DNA of 64,000 bases from Lachnospira sp900551945 (GCA_048380335.1 DBFCCI010000006.1:22526-86525); one strand, 5' to 3'; shown: positions 28,169 to 37,799, counted from the stretch's first letter. Notes: a model not told the origin generated them from the sequence alone. Numbers and translations are program-made.

Positions 28169-30184
28169 TTAGTTTTCATATGTTAAGTTGAAGTATTTTA
28201 CAAGTTCTTCTAATGTTGCGGCTTGAGCGGCTAGTTCTTCTGAGGTAGCAGAAGCTTCTTGTGCGGCAGCAGAGTTGTCATCAACACTGTTAGAGATTTC
28301 TTCAATTCCTTGTTTTATCTGCTCTAAGCTTTGTGACTGGATAATGAAGTTATCAGCACTCTTTTTTATAAGAGTATCTACATTGTCAACAGCATCTACG
28401 ATTTCCTTTAAGTTGTTAGATACATCTAACGCAAAGCCGGTTCCTTGTTGTATTTCACTTATAGATATTTCTATAAGGTTTTTAGTATTGGCAGCGGCTT
28501 TTGAGCTTTCGTCAGCTAAAGAGCCTATTTCAGTTGCAACAACGGCAAAGCCTTTGCCTGCTTCACCAGCTCTTGCAGCTTCTATTGAAGCATTAAGAGC
28601 CAATAAATTAGTCTGAGAAGCAATATCTTCTATAGTCTTTATAATGCTTACAACTTGATTAGAAGTTTCAGTTATCTTATCCATAGCTTCCATCATTTGC
28701 TTAGTTCTAAGTTCAGCAGTTTCCATCATATCTTTAACTTTGTCGGCTTCTGAAGCAGATATTTTAGCATCGTTTGTATTTTGCTCAATCTGGTCGGTTA
28801 CAGAAGAAGCTGTGGCTGAAAGTTCTTCAATGGCGGCAGACTGATTGCTTGCATTTTCAGCAATATTTTGAGCAGCTTTTGAAAGGTCGTCAGCACCAGC
28901 CGATACTTGTGTTGAACTGTTAATAATATTGTTCATCATATCTTGCAATGAAGCAGAAATATTTTCAAGAGAAGCTTTGACCTTTGCGAATTCTCCTGCA
29001 TAGTCGTGTTGTAAAGAGAATTTAAGCTTTCCGTTTGCTAGTCTGTCTAAAACATAAGAAATCTCATCAATATAATTAATATATTCTTTTAGACGAATAA
29101 CTGTCTTTGTGATTGACTGAGCAAGCTCACCAATTTCATTTTCAGAGTTGACACTAATATCTACATCAAGGTTTCCATTAGCAAGCTCCATAGCAACATC
29201 ATTTAAACTGATAATAGGCATTGTAATATTTTTAGCAACTTTCTGTGTCGCAATAATAATTGAAACAAGCCCTATAATTAAAAGAATTACAGTAGCAGTA
29301 ATACATATTGATAGGCTTGAAAAATATTCTGAGCCTAACAGACAACTTAAAACAAAATAAGGAGTATCTTCGATTGAAGTTATATAGCCATATTTTGAAC
29401 TGCCATCAATTTTATATTTAAGTGATGTTGAATTGTCAGCTTTTATAGTTGACAATATGTTATCAGAAGCATTTATCTGTGAAAGTGTCTTTAACTGGTT
29501 GTTTTTATCAGGGTGGTATAATATAGTGCCATCTTCAGAAAGTAAAATAACAAATCCACTGTTGCCAATTGTATATGAAGAGAATAATTCATTAATATTA
29601 TCAAGGGAAATATCAAGACCACATATACCAATTACAGTAGAGGTGTTATTATCGTATACAGGAGCAGCAGCGCTGAGTATTAATTTGCCTGTGCTTGCGT
29701 CAGTGTAGGCTTCTGTAAGGATTGTCTTTTTAGAAGTTGCAGCTGTGTACCACAATCTTTGAGTGATATCAAAACTACTATCACTTACAAAACCATCTGA
29801 CTGTGCAAGTATACTGGCATCTATATCGCCAATCCATGCGGCAAGAATATTAGTGCTGTCAGTAGCTTGTGTTTGTTTTAATTCAGAGAAGACATTATTA
29901 TATATTGAAAAACTTCTTATGTCATCTCCTTTTTTAGTAGTATCCATGATTTCACGAATATCTGGATTAATAGCCATTTGTTCTACAATGGTTGTGTACT
30001 TTTTAAAAAATGTTTCTAATTGGTAAGAGGCAGCTTGTGACTGGAGTTGTAAGTCATTTTTTTGAGAGCTAAGACTTAAATTACCAATCATTGCTGAGAC
30101 ACCAACCGAAAATATTACAAATATTGTAATTATAACAGTAAGTATCTTTGATGTAACCTCCCTAGAGATACTCTTTTTCTTCAT
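28169..30184 (-). CDS. Methyl-accepting chemotaxis protein with dCache sensor
   Basis: 671 aa. An N-terminal membrane segment (about 13-38) is followed by an extracellular double-Cache domain (about 40-285) with RLWYTAATSKKTILTEAYTD and GICGLDISLD. Then come a second membrane segment (about 290-315), HAMP, and a cytoplasmic signalling hairpin with EDIASQTNLLALNASIEAARAGEAGKGFAVVATEI. The RxWY...Y-x-D pattern resembles amino-acid-sensing dCache domains, but the ligand is inferred only. I prefer the ATG at 30184 (MKKKSISREV, GGGTGAT upstream) over the longer start at 30223. It should signal to CheA/CheW encoded elsewhere. Confidence 0.93.
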   Translation of the reverse strand: MKKKSISREVTSKILTVIITIFVIFSVGVSAMIGNLSLSSQKNDLQLQSQAASYQLETFFKKYTTIVEQMAINPDIREIMDTTKKGDDIRSFSIYNNVFSELKQTQATDSTNILAAWIGDIDASILAQSDGFVSDSSFDITQRLWYTAATSKKTILTEAYTDASTGKLILSAAAPVYDNNTSTVIGICGLDISLDNINELFSSYTIGNSGFVILLSEDGTILYHPDKNNQLKTLSQINASDNILSTIKADNSTSLKYKIDGSSKYGYITSIEDTPYFVLSCLLGSEYFSSLSICITATVILLIIGLVSIIIATQKVAKNITMPIISLNDVAMELANGNLDVDISVNSENEIGELAQSITKTVIRLKEYINYIDEISYVLDRLANGKLKFSLQHDYAGEFAKVKASLENISASLQDMMNNIINSSTQVSAGADDLSKAAQNIAENASNQSAAIEELSATASSVTDQIEQNTNDAKISASEADKVKDMMETAELRTKQMMEAMDKITETSNQVVSIIKTIEDIASQTNLLALNASIEAARAGEAGKGFAVVATEIGSLADESSKAAANTKNLIEISISEIQQGTGFALDVSNNLKEIVDAVDNVDTLIKKSADNFIIQSQSLEQIKQGIEEISNSVDDNSAAAQEASATSEELAAQAATLEELVKYFNLTYEN

Positions 30185-30434
30185 AAGTATCACCCGACCT
30201 TTCTTAAAGTATTGTAAGTGCAAATTTAAGTGAAACTAAACTTTGTAAAGTGATACAAGCAAGTCCTTAATATCCTAACCATTGCTTAATATAATTGAAC
30301 AAGAGGATTTGTTTGACAGTTTTAAATTAAAAAAACATATTTTATCAATTATATATTGTAAAAAATTAGATTAAAATATATAAATTACATGAACAAATAA
30401 GTTTATCACTTGCATTAAATACACTATTATTATA

Positions 30435-30463
30435 TTGACAGAAATATTGTATCACATTATGAA
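30435..30463 (+). promoter_or_regulatory. Possible promoter of spoIID
   Basis: TTGACA at 30435-30440, a 17 nt spacer and TATGAA at 30458-30463. spoIID in relatives is transcribed by sporulation sigma factors, so this vegetative-like match may be fortuitous. The rest of the 30185-30492 gap is featureless A/T-rich DNA. Confidence 0.35.
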
Positions 30464-30492
30464 GAATTTTCAAAACATTTCAACGCCATAAA

Positions 30493-31566
30493 GTGATAAA
30501 GTTAATTAAAAATATTTGGTTGGTTTGGAATTTGCTGTTTTATATTGCACATAAACATTTATTTTTGCTCATAAAATATATCTATAAAAATAATTGTAAG
30601 GGGAATTGGGAAATTTTGAGACAAGGTGGGCTTAAGAAAAATATTTTTATTATATTAATATGTATATGCGTTAGTCTATTAATTCCAGCAGTATTTACAC
30701 TATCAGTAACAGGTGTAATTGAAGAAAATATGTCGGATAGTGTTATTAATGGCAGAAAAATCAATGTTAAATATAAACGAGCAGTTAAGTCAGTGGATAT
30801 TAATAAATTCATTATAATGGTGCTTGCACAAAGATTTGAAATGTCACAGAATATTGAAGTATTGAAGGCAGAGAGTATTATGGTAAGGACTGATATTTAT
30901 AGGATAATGAAAGATGATATGCAAATAGACAGTGAAAATCTTAATATACCATTTTTAACAGAAAATCAGATGAAGGATATATGGAAAGACAAGTTTTCGG
31001 AAAATTATAATCTTATTGCAGACTGTGTTTCAGCTACGAGCGGGGTTATTATGACTTATAATGGAAGTCCAATAGAAGCCAGATATACGAATATAAGTAG
31101 TGGAGCTACACTTTCAGGCGTTGATGTGTTAGGAAATGGATATGAATATCTTAAAAGTGTAAGTTGCCCTGATGATATGCAAAGTCCTGATTACATAAAT
31201 GTATTGTCTTTTACATATAAAGATTTTGTTAAGAAATTGACAGCAAAATACAAGGATATCGGACTTGATGAAAATGCGCCATTTAAAAGTATACAAATTG
31301 TTGCAAAAACTACAGATGGTTACATTAAGAAAATGCAGGTGGGCAATGTTGTAATGACAGGAGCTGAGTTTGCACAGATACTTGGAATTAATTCGGCTAA
31401 TATGACACTTGAAGATATTAATGGAAGTATTAAGATTACTACTAAAGGAGAGGGAAGTAACTTTGGAGTTAGTATGTATACAGCAAGCATTATGGCAGAA
31501 ACTGGTAATACCTACGAAGCCATTTTAACAAAGTTTTACAGTGGGATAACATTTGTGTCGGATTGA
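30493..31566 (+). CDS. spoIID: Stage II sporulation protein D-like
   Basis: SpoIID-type lytic transglycosylase used in engulfment, when the mother-cell membrane migrates around the forespore. After an N-terminal membrane anchor (KKNIFIILICICVSLLIPAVF), the SpoIID core is recognisable: VLAQRFEMSQNIEVLKAESIMVRTDIYR, where relatives have the catalytic Glu, and YTNISSGATLSG, then YLKSVSCPDD. The listed GTG start gives 357 aa but lacks a Shine-Dalgarno. The TTG at 30616 (AAGGGG 12 nt upstream) would give about 316 aa, nearer the family length. It lies upstream of the SpoIIQ-like gene, the classic clostridial pairing. Confidence 0.82.
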   Translation: MIKLIKNIWLVWNLLFYIAHKHLFLLIKYIYKNNCKGNWEILRQGGLKKNIFIILICICVSLLIPAVFTLSVTGVIEENMSDSVINGRKINVKYKRAVKSVDINKFIIMVLAQRFEMSQNIEVLKAESIMVRTDIYRIMKDDMQIDSENLNIPFLTENQMKDIWKDKFSENYNLIADCVSATSGVIMTYNGSPIEARYTNISSGATLSGVDVLGNGYEYLKSVSCPDDMQSPDYINVLSFTYKDFVKKLTAKYKDIGLDENAPFKSIQIVAKTTDGYIKKMQVGNVVMTGAEFAQILGINSANMTLEDINGSIKITTKGEGSNFGVSMYTASIMAETGNTYEAILTKFYSGITFVSD

Positions 31567-31727
31567 TATTTATATGTGGTATATTGCCAGTTGTTTTTTA
31601 CTGGTGAGGTTGTTATAAAATATTTAGGTAATTATTTGTGTTTTTGTATAGTTTAATTAAAATTGGAAATCATACTAACATCACATAAAAGCGTATGCAA
31701 AAAAGTCACGCAGGAATGGAGGTTAGC

Positions 31728-32594
31728 ATGAAAAGTCGCAGGGAAAAAATATTTGCCATAATAATGCCGTTAGCTATAGTATGTGCATTGTCCTATGGTG
31801 TTTATTCAGTAGTAAATAGTACAAAAAATACGAAAGAAAATAATATCGTTAATCTTAATGATACAGAAGATGGAAGTGTTGCGTTAAAGACAGAAGATGT
31901 AACAGACACAGTTATGCCTGACAGTGATATTAATGATGTTACAAATGCAGAGCTTGCAAATGCTTCTGCTACAAAGGATAATTCTTCTGAAAAAACTGAG
32001 GGTAAAAGTGAAAATGAAAATCAAGACATAAAACAAAACATTTCTTATAATAATGATAGCTTAGAAAATGATGTAGCACAGGAAGAACCATCGACACAGG
32101 CAATTGCAGGAGTTGTAGCAGAAGGACAGGCAGTATCAGGCGTTAATTCAGATATAGATATTGCGTCTGCGTATACATTTAGCGAAGCTGATAGCCTGTT
32201 ATGGCCAGTGTCAGGTGACATTGTGTTAAAATATAGCATGGATAGTACAATTTTCTTTCCAACTCTTGGTGTATACAAATGTAATCCAGCAATCTCTATT
32301 AAGGCAGATGAGGGAACTAATGTAGGTGTTGCAGCTAGTGGTGTTGTAAAGAGTGTAACTGTAAATGAAGAAACAGGTACAACTGTTGATGTTGCAATTG
32401 GAAATGGTTATGAAACAACTTATGGTTTGCTTGACAATGTTGTTGTAAGAAGTGGTGATAAGGTGACTAAGGGACAGTTATTAGGAACTGTTTCTGCACC
32501 TACCGCATATTATACAAAAGAGGGAGCTAATCTGTATTTCAAAGTAACAAAAGATGGAGTTTCAGTTGACCCTATGGAGCTTTTAGCAGAATAA
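31728..32594 (+). CDS. spoIIQ: SpoIIQ-like M23 domain protein lacking zinc ligands
   Basis: 288 aa: an N-terminal membrane anchor (about 8-28), an acidic Asn/Ser/Thr-rich linker, and a C-terminal LytM/M23 domain (about 165-288). In active M23 peptidases the ligands are HxxxD and HxH. Here the corresponding stretches read YKCNPAISI and NLYFKV, so all three His and the Asp appear lost, and the protein is probably a structural partner rather than a peptidase. SpoIIQ binds SpoIIIAH across the forespore envelope. The ATG at 31728 has GGAGG 6 nt upstream; the earlier ATG at 31695 does not. It is downstream of spoIID. Confidence 0.8.
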   Translation: MKSRREKIFAIIMPLAIVCALSYGVYSVVNSTKNTKENNIVNLNDTEDGSVALKTEDVTDTVMPDSDINDVTNAELANASATKDNSSEKTEGKSENENQDIKQNISYNNDSLENDVAQEEPSTQAIAGVVAEGQAVSGVNSDIDIASAYTFSEADSLLWPVSGDIVLKYSMDSTIFFPTLGVYKCNPAISIKADEGTNVGVAASGVVKSVTVNEETGTTVDVAIGNGYETTYGLLDNVVVRSGDKVTKGQLLGTVSAPTAYYTKEGANLYFKVTKDGVSVDPMELLAE

Positions 32595-32769
32595 GACACA
32601 AAGGCAAAGGATAAAAAACTGGCATCTGATATTTTATACAATTGTGTTATAAATTATGACTAGGCATAAGCTTTATGTTGACAGTCATATAAAGATTTAT
32701 AATTGCTAGGAGTGGTTGTAAGTCTTTACTGGGTAAATACCGTTTTCATCAGGTGCTTTATATAGATAA

Positions 32770-32806
32770 AGGGTCTTTAGATGTAGTATTGCATCTAAAG
32801 ACCTTA
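32770..32806. terminator. Bidirectional terminator between spoIIQ and the permease remnant
   Basis: ggtctttagatg and catctaaagacc form a 12 bp stem at about 32772-32803, flanked by A and T tracts. The preceding 32595-32769 contains no other feature. Confidence 0.8.
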
Positions 32807-32826
32807 CATAGTTTTTTGGAGTTTTA

Positions 32827-33168
32827 TTATATTAAATAGATAATAAGAGATACAATTGTACTTGTCAGTCCAACCATTGCTTCAAATGGAATTAACTTCA
32901 TTCTTTCTTTAATCTGCATATTAACTGAACCGCCTGTTGCATGGAAAAATGAGCCATGTGGCATAGAGTCAATAACGGTTGAACCTGCGTGTATCATAGC
33001 ACCTGCGTCAATAGCAGTAACACCTTTTGCAAGTAAAGTTGATGAAAATGTCTGTGAAGCAATTGTTGCGCCTAATATAAGACTATATGCAGGGTGAACT
33101 TTTTTGATAATTAATATAATTGCTATTACAAGACCAGCAATAGCACCGAGTGTTGTAAATTGCGCCAT
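32827..33168 (-). pseudogene. GntP-family (gluconate/glycerate) permease with a large internal deletion
   Basis: 113 codons. The first about 34 residues (MAQFTTLGAIAGLVIAIILI and KKVHPAYSLILGA) are a normal GntP-family N-terminus. The last about 75 (LAKGVTAIDAGAMIHAGSTV, IDSMPHGSFFHATGGSVNM, MKLIPFEAMVGLTSTI) are a normal C-terminus. The roughly 300 residues that family members of about 420-450 aa have in between are missing, with the reading frame kept. The join lies near residue 35-45 (about 33035-33066). Start, GGAGG site and stop are intact. It is upstream of the glycerate kinase gene on the same strand? No: it lies 3' of that gene, 92 nt away, co-directional. Confidence 0.8.
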
Positions 33169-33260
33169 ATTTATACCTCCTTAATCGTATGTGTAATTTG
33201 TTTTTTTAGTTAAGCAGATATTTTCAATCAGCTTTGATATTTTTACAATTTAAGTGTTTC

Positions 33261-34412
33261 TTATAGTTTAATAGTATTAAATGTATTAATCACACGAAAG
33301 ACCTGTTCTGCTGTATCTGCCATATTGTTGTAAGCATTTTGCGTATTCATAGCTTCTTCAAGAGTAACAACTGACCTTAATACAGGGAAAAATGCGTCAA
33401 TACCCGCTTCGTTGCATTTAACGGCATCTTTAGTTACACAGCCTGAAAATGCTATAACGGGGATATTGTATTTTTTAGCAAGGCGGGCAACGCCGATTGG
33501 TGCTTTACCCATTACAGTCTGACCATCGAGTCTGCCCTCGCCAGTAATTACAATATCTGCTGTCTTTATATATTCTTCAAGTCGAGTTTCATTTAATACA
33601 ATATCAATTCCCGATTGTAAAGTTGCATTAAGAAATGTAAGAAGCGCAAAACCTAATCCACCAGCTGCACCTGCGCCTGCTGCCTTAGCATTTGCTAAAG
33701 GGTACTTTTCTTTTGCAAGTTTGGCGTAGTAGGCAAGCCATTTGTCCATTTGCATAATCATTGTAGGGTCAGCACCTTTCTGTGGTCCAAAGATTGCACT
33801 ACAACCATTTTCACCACAAAGTGGGTTAGTAACGTCACAAGCAACGATAAATTCACATTCTTTTAACTGTGGGATAACATTGTCATTTGTAATATATTCA
33901 AGCTCATTAAGCCCTTTTGCACCGAAAGACACCTGTTTGTTATCTTTGTCTAAAAGTCCAAAGCCTAAGGCCTGCAACATTCCAATTCCGCCATCATTAG
34001 TAGCACTTCCGCCAATTCCGATTATAAATCTACGACAACCTTTTTCTATGGCATCTTTTATAACTTCACCAACGCCATAAGTTGTTGTATTAAGTGGACT
34101 TTTTTCGTTATCATTTACAAGAGTAATACCCGCAGCACCCGACATTTCAATAATGGCGGTATTAGTTGATGGAACAATACCATATTGACAGTTTATAGGC
34201 TTGCCAACAGGCCCAGTTACAGTTACATTTACAAATGTTCCATTACAGCCAGTAGTAAGAGCCTCAACAGTGCCTTCACCACCATCGGCAAGAGTATGAA
34301 CGTCAGTAATAGCGTCGTTAAATACTCTTTTTATTCCTAAAGCGACACTTTCACCAGCTTCCAAAGATGTCAAACTTCCTTTAAATGAGTCAATTGCAAT
34401 TAAAGCTTTCAT
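33261..34412 (-). CDS. Glycerate kinase (GlxK/GarK type)
   Basis: 383 aa glycerate kinase of the GlxK/GarK family, phosphorylating D-glycerate to 2- or 3-phosphoglycerate with ATP. Signatures include IAIDSFKGSLTSLEAGESVALGI at the N-terminus, DGGEGTVEAL (about 43-52), IGIGGSATNDGGIGMLQALG (about 129-148), GAGAAGGLGFALL and GEGRLDGQTVMGKAP (about 297-311). Full length and apparently intact, with GGAGG before the ATG. The permease remnant follows it. A truncated CdaR-type regulator is divergent. So the kinase survives in a partly decayed glycerate-use locus. Confidence 0.94.
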   Translation of the reverse strand: MKALIAIDSFKGSLTSLEAGESVALGIKRVFNDAITDVHTLADGGEGTVEALTTGCNGTFVNVTVTGPVGKPINCQYGIVPSTNTAIIEMSGAAGITLVNDNEKSPLNTTTYGVGEVIKDAIEKGCRRFIIGIGGSATNDGGIGMLQALGFGLLDKDNKQVSFGAKGLNELEYITNDNVIPQLKECEFIVACDVTNPLCGENGCSAIFGPQKGADPTMIMQMDKWLAYYAKLAKEKYPLANAKAAGAGAAGGLGFALLTFLNATLQSGIDIVLNETRLEEYIKTADIVITGEGRLDGQTVMGKAPIGVARLAKKYNIPVIAFSGCVTKDAVKCNEAGIDAFFPVLRSVVTLEEAMNTQNAYNNMADTAEQVFRVINTFNTIKL

Positions 34413-34589
34413 AAATTTTCCTCCAATTTTTAATGTTTTATATAATAAATAAAAGTTCGTATTTAAGTTGTATATATATTATCAAACATTGTATTATAAA
34501 GAAATGTTATGTATAACAAATAATATAGATATTTTTTGAAATATTTAGTATATATAACAATATTGAATTTTTATTGTGGGATATTATTA

Positions 34590-34692
34590 GGATATTTCTG
34601 AATTTATATGCCATTATGAAACAGGGGGTGTTATATAGATGCAAAAAATTATTCTTTTAATGGTGCATTTATTGTTTATACCTGATATTTTA
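34590..34692 (+). repeat. Palindromic repeat family A, copy 5 (degraded)
   Basis: tttatatgccattatgaaac, ttcttttaatggtgcattta, and a right end tttatacctgatattttacgg with the conserved flank ttacggaagtt. The left arm and apical stem are altered. It ends about 60 nt before the truncated regulator. The rest of the 34413-34753 gap shows no clear feature. Confidence 0.7.
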
Positions 34693-34753
34693 CGGAAGTT
34701 TATTGTGCAAAATATGGTGTTAATTAACATACGATTATGGAAAGGAAAAGGTT

Positions 34754-35332
34754 ATGGCGAAGATAAGTATGCAGACAGCGCAAGAAATTGTGGATACTGT
34801 TAAAGACGTTAGTGGATATAATATTAATTTTATATATAAAAATGGGATTATAATTGCAAGTACAGATTTATCAAGGATTGGGACATTTCACGAGATAGGG
34901 CATCAAGTAGCAATAAGCCAAAAAACAATAGAAGTTGAAGACGATACAAGCTTTTTTGGAACAAAAAAGGGCATAAATATTCCTATTAAATACAATGGAA
35001 TGGTTGAAGCTGTAATTGGAATTAGCGGAGATATTAATGAAGTTAGAAAATATGCTTATTTAGCACAAAAGATTACATCAATTCTATTAAAGGAGCGAGA
35101 GCTTGATAGAATGGGAGTACAAAAGAAAAATAGAATGAATTATATTATACATACTCTTATTTACAATGAACCTATAGAAAATTCGTATGTAGCTGACTCT
35201 TTAGAAAAATATGGCTTTGAAAATGATACAATATGTAGATGTGTTGTTATTGCTGATATGCAAAATATGATTTTAGTATTTTATTTTGCGAATAAGTTAA
35301 TTTATTTTTTAATATATGGCTTTTGTATGTAA
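34754..35332 (+). pseudogene. CdaR-type sugar-diacid/glycerate regulator, truncated
   Basis: 192 aa. Residues about 1-130 match the putative sugar-diacid recognition domain of CdaR regulators (MQTAQEIVDTVKDVSGYNINFIYKNGIIIASTDLSRIGTFHEIGHQ). About 135-170 begins the next region (NRMNYIIHTLIYNEPIENSYVADSLEKYG). It then stops after a short unrelated hydrophobic tail (FYFANKLIYFLIYGFCM). Full-length CdaR proteins have about 360-380 aa with a C-terminal PucR-type helix-turn-helix, absent here, and I find no trace of it before 35466. It cannot bind DNA by itself. Divergent from glycerate kinase, its likely former target. Confidence 0.8.
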
Positions 35333-35371
35333 AAAAATGTAATAATATAATATTTTTTGTCTAAATTTTCC

Positions 35372-35400
35372 TTGAGTTTAAATAATTCACCCATTATAAT
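35372..35400 (+). promoter_or_regulatory. Sigma-A-type promoter of the second chemoreceptor
   Basis: TTGAGT at 35372-35377, a 17 nt spacer and TATAAT at 35395-35400, 84 nt before the start codon. Confidence 0.6.
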
Positions 35401-35483
35401 GGGAAAATAGTTGTATAAGTCTTATAAGTGCAGACTTTTCTTATGAGCAAATTAAATATTAAAGATTGGAGAGTAATAAAATT

Positions 35484-37172
35484 ATGGAAAAAGTCTTAAA
35501 AAACATAAAGATACAAAAAAAGCTGATATATGCTTTTAGGATACCAATTATTGGTATTATTGCTGCTATTTTAATGTCTTTAGTATTAATTGTTATATTA
35601 AATAATGATTTTACAAAGTTCTATAAAGTAGAATATGCTAACAGTACTGTATCAATGGAAATACGAAAAGACCTTCAATATGTAGGTAAGCTTGTATTGT
35701 GGTCAATGACAACAGATGATAAATCAAAGGTACAACAGTATCTTACTGAATCTGAAACATCAGGCTCAGCTATATTGCAAAATATTAAGAAACTTGAAGA
35801 AACTTATCAGGATAGTAATGTAATAAGTCAGCTTGACTCATTAGCTAATGATTTAGTTACAGTTAGAAAGCAAATGACACAATATGCGTCTAACAATGAA
35901 AATGACAAAGCTCTTGATTTGTTTAATAATAAATATGCACCAGGTGTTGATGAAATTCAAACATTGTTAATACAAGTCGGAAATGACTCTGATGAAGAAG
36001 CAGTAAAACAGTATAAATCAGCAACATTTATAGGTTATATCTGTTTAGTATTAATGATTGCTATTGGTGTAGTAGCAGTAGTTTCAACAGTAAGAGCTTA
36101 TAGAGTGCTTACAAAGATTTTAACTACACCTATCTATGAAATTCAAGAAGCTTCAAGAAACTTAAAGAATGGTCAGCTTGACAATATTGAAATTACATAT
36201 CAATCAGAAGATGAATTTGGAGAGCTTTCAGCAGATTTCAATGATGCTTGTAAGACACTTGGTATTATTATAAAAGATATTGGTTACTTACTTGGTGAAA
36301 TGTCAAAATGTAACTTTAAGGTTAAGACAGAAGTAGAAGATAATTATGTTGGTGATTTTTCTGCTATTATTGCATCAATGCGTAACTTAAGACTTGAAAT
36401 TAGCAATACTATATTAAGTATTGATGAAGCTTCTGAGCAGGTTTCAATGGGGGCTGAACAGCTTGCAGCAAGCGCTCAGACATTAGCAGAAAGTACAACA
36501 GAGCAGGCTGGTGCTATTGAGGAAATCACAGCTACAGTTGAAAGTGTAAGCGAAATGGCTAATGAAATATCTAATAAAGCAGATGTAGCATATAGTGTAG
36601 CAAGTGATACTGCTAAACATGCAGCAGATAGTCAAAAAGACTTAATTGAACTTACAGATGCGATGGAAAAAATTACATATACATCACAGGAAATTGCAAA
36701 TATTATTGGTTCAATAGAAGATATTGCTTCACAAACTAATCTTTTATCATTAAATGCTTCAATTGAAGCAGCAAGAGCGGGAGAAGCAGGAAAGGGCTTT
36801 GCCGTTGTTGCTGACCAGATTGGAAAGCTTGCAACAGACAGTGCTAATTCTGCTGTTAATACAAGAAATCTTATCGAAGCATCTTTACATGAGATTGAAA
36901 ATGGTAATCGTATTACAAAGAAGACAGTTGATTTATTAAATGATATTTTAACAACACTTAGCAATATGGCAGAATCGGCTAAGGGTTCAAGTGAAGCTAG
37001 TTCAGCACAGGCAGAAACATTAAAGCAGATTGAACAGGGTATCGAGCAGATATCTGGTGTTGTACAGAGTAACTCAGCTTCCGCACAGGAAACATCTGCA
37101 ACAAGTGAAGAATTATCAGCACAGGCAGAAACACTTAAACAGCTTGTTAATAATTTTGACCTTGAAAGATAG
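35484..37172 (+). CDS. Methyl-accepting chemotaxis protein (four-helix-bundle sensor)
   Basis: 562 aa. A short N-terminal tail and membrane segment (FRIPIIGIIAAILMSLVLIVIL) come first. A helical extracellular domain of about 140 residues follows, of the 4HB-MCP type. A second membrane segment (ATFIGYICLVLMIAIGVVAVV), HAMP and a long signalling hairpin with EDIASQTNLLSLNASIEAARAGEAGKGFAVVADQI complete it. The ligand is unknown. I use the ATG at 35484 (GGAGAG upstream) rather than the TTG at 35466. Its C-terminal repeats (SAQAETLKQ twice) lack a recognisable CheR-binding pentapeptide. Own promoter and terminator. Confidence 0.93.
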   Translation: MEKVLKNIKIQKKLIYAFRIPIIGIIAAILMSLVLIVILNNDFTKFYKVEYANSTVSMEIRKDLQYVGKLVLWSMTTDDKSKVQQYLTESETSGSAILQNIKKLEETYQDSNVISQLDSLANDLVTVRKQMTQYASNNENDKALDLFNNKYAPGVDEIQTLLIQVGNDSDEEAVKQYKSATFIGYICLVLMIAIGVVAVVSTVRAYRVLTKILTTPIYEIQEASRNLKNGQLDNIEITYQSEDEFGELSADFNDACKTLGIIIKDIGYLLGEMSKCNFKVKTEVEDNYVGDFSAIIASMRNLRLEISNTILSIDEASEQVSMGAEQLAASAQTLAESTTEQAGAIEEITATVESVSEMANEISNKADVAYSVASDTAKHAADSQKDLIELTDAMEKITYTSQEIANIIGSIEDIASQTNLLSLNASIEAARAGEAGKGFAVVADQIGKLATDSANSAVNTRNLIEASLHEIENGNRITKKTVDLLNDILTTLSNMAESAKGSSEASSAQAETLKQIEQGIEQISGVVQSNSASAQETSATSEELSAQAETLKQLVNNFDLER

Positions 37173-37198
37173 GAATTAAAGTTAATATTAAGATATTA

Positions 37199-37236
37199 AA
37201 AAAGCGATTTGGAACTTTTTCCAAATCGCTTTTTGC
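37199..37236. terminator. Bidirectional terminator between the chemoreceptor and rubrerythrin genes
   Basis: aaagcgatttggaa and ttccaaatcgcttt form a 14 bp stem with a 4 nt loop and T/A tracts on both sides. Confidence 0.9.
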
Positions 37237-37256
37237 TTAATTATTTAATACTTGTA

Positions 37257-37799
37257 TTATTCGCCAAAGTATCTCTTTAATAATCCTTCAAATGCTTTTC
37301 CATGTCTAGCTTCGTCTTTTGCCATTTCATGTACTGTGTCGTGAATTGCGTCAAGGTCGGCAGCTTTAGCACGTTTTGCAAGGTCGAACTTACCTGCTGT
37401 TGCACCATTTTCAGCATCTACTCTTAACTGAAGGTTCTTCTTTGTGCTGTCTGTTACTACTTCACCAAGTAATTCTGCAAACTTAGCAGCATGTTCAGCT
37501 TCTTCATAAGCAGCTTTTTCATAGTACATACCGATTTCTGGGTAGCCTTCTCTATGAGCAACTCTTGCCATAGCAAGGTACATACCAACTTCTGTACATT
37601 CACCATTAAAGTTAGCTCTTAAATCTGCCATGATATCTTCTGAACAACCTTGAGCAATACCTACAACGTGTTCAGCAGCCCATACTTTATCACCTGTCTG
37701 TGCTTCGAACTTAGAAGCTGGAGCATGACAGACTGGACATTCAGCAGGTGCGCTATCTCCTTCATAAACATATCCACATACCATACATACATATTTCAT
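37257..37799 (-). CDS. Reverse-type rubrerythrin (NADH peroxidase component)
   Basis: 180 aa. A rubredoxin-like Fe(Cys)4 domain is at the N-terminus (CMVCGYVY and CPVCHA, about residues 5-30). The ferritin-like di-iron domain follows (about 50-180) with E-x-x-H pairs (EEAEHAAKFAE, EMAKDEARHGKAFE). The domain order is the reverse of classical rubrerythrin and typical of clostridial revRbr, which reduces H2O2 with electrons from NADH via rubredoxin reductase. GGAG precedes the ATG. It is divergent from perR with operator-like palindromes around its promoter, so PerR control is likely. Confidence 0.93.
   Translation of the reverse strand: MKYVCMVCGYVYEGDSAPAECPVCHAPASKFEAQTGDKVWAAEHVVGIAQGCSEDIMADLRANFNGECTEVGMYLAMARVAHREGYPEIGMYYEKAAYEEAEHAAKFAELLGEVVTDSTKKNLQLRVDAENGATAGKFDLAKRAKAADLDAIHDTVHEMAKDEARHGKAFEGLLKRYFGE

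Noticed and set aside
30185..30492. Sigma-D (flagellar/chemotaxis) type promoter for the minus-strand chemoreceptor.
   Set aside because: No convincing TAAA-N15-GCCGATAA match was found in the gap.
36000..37172. Repeated SAQAETLKQ segments at the chemoreceptor C-terminus as a possible DNA repeat.
   Set aside because: The repetition follows from the heptad coiled coil of the signalling domain, common to such proteins.
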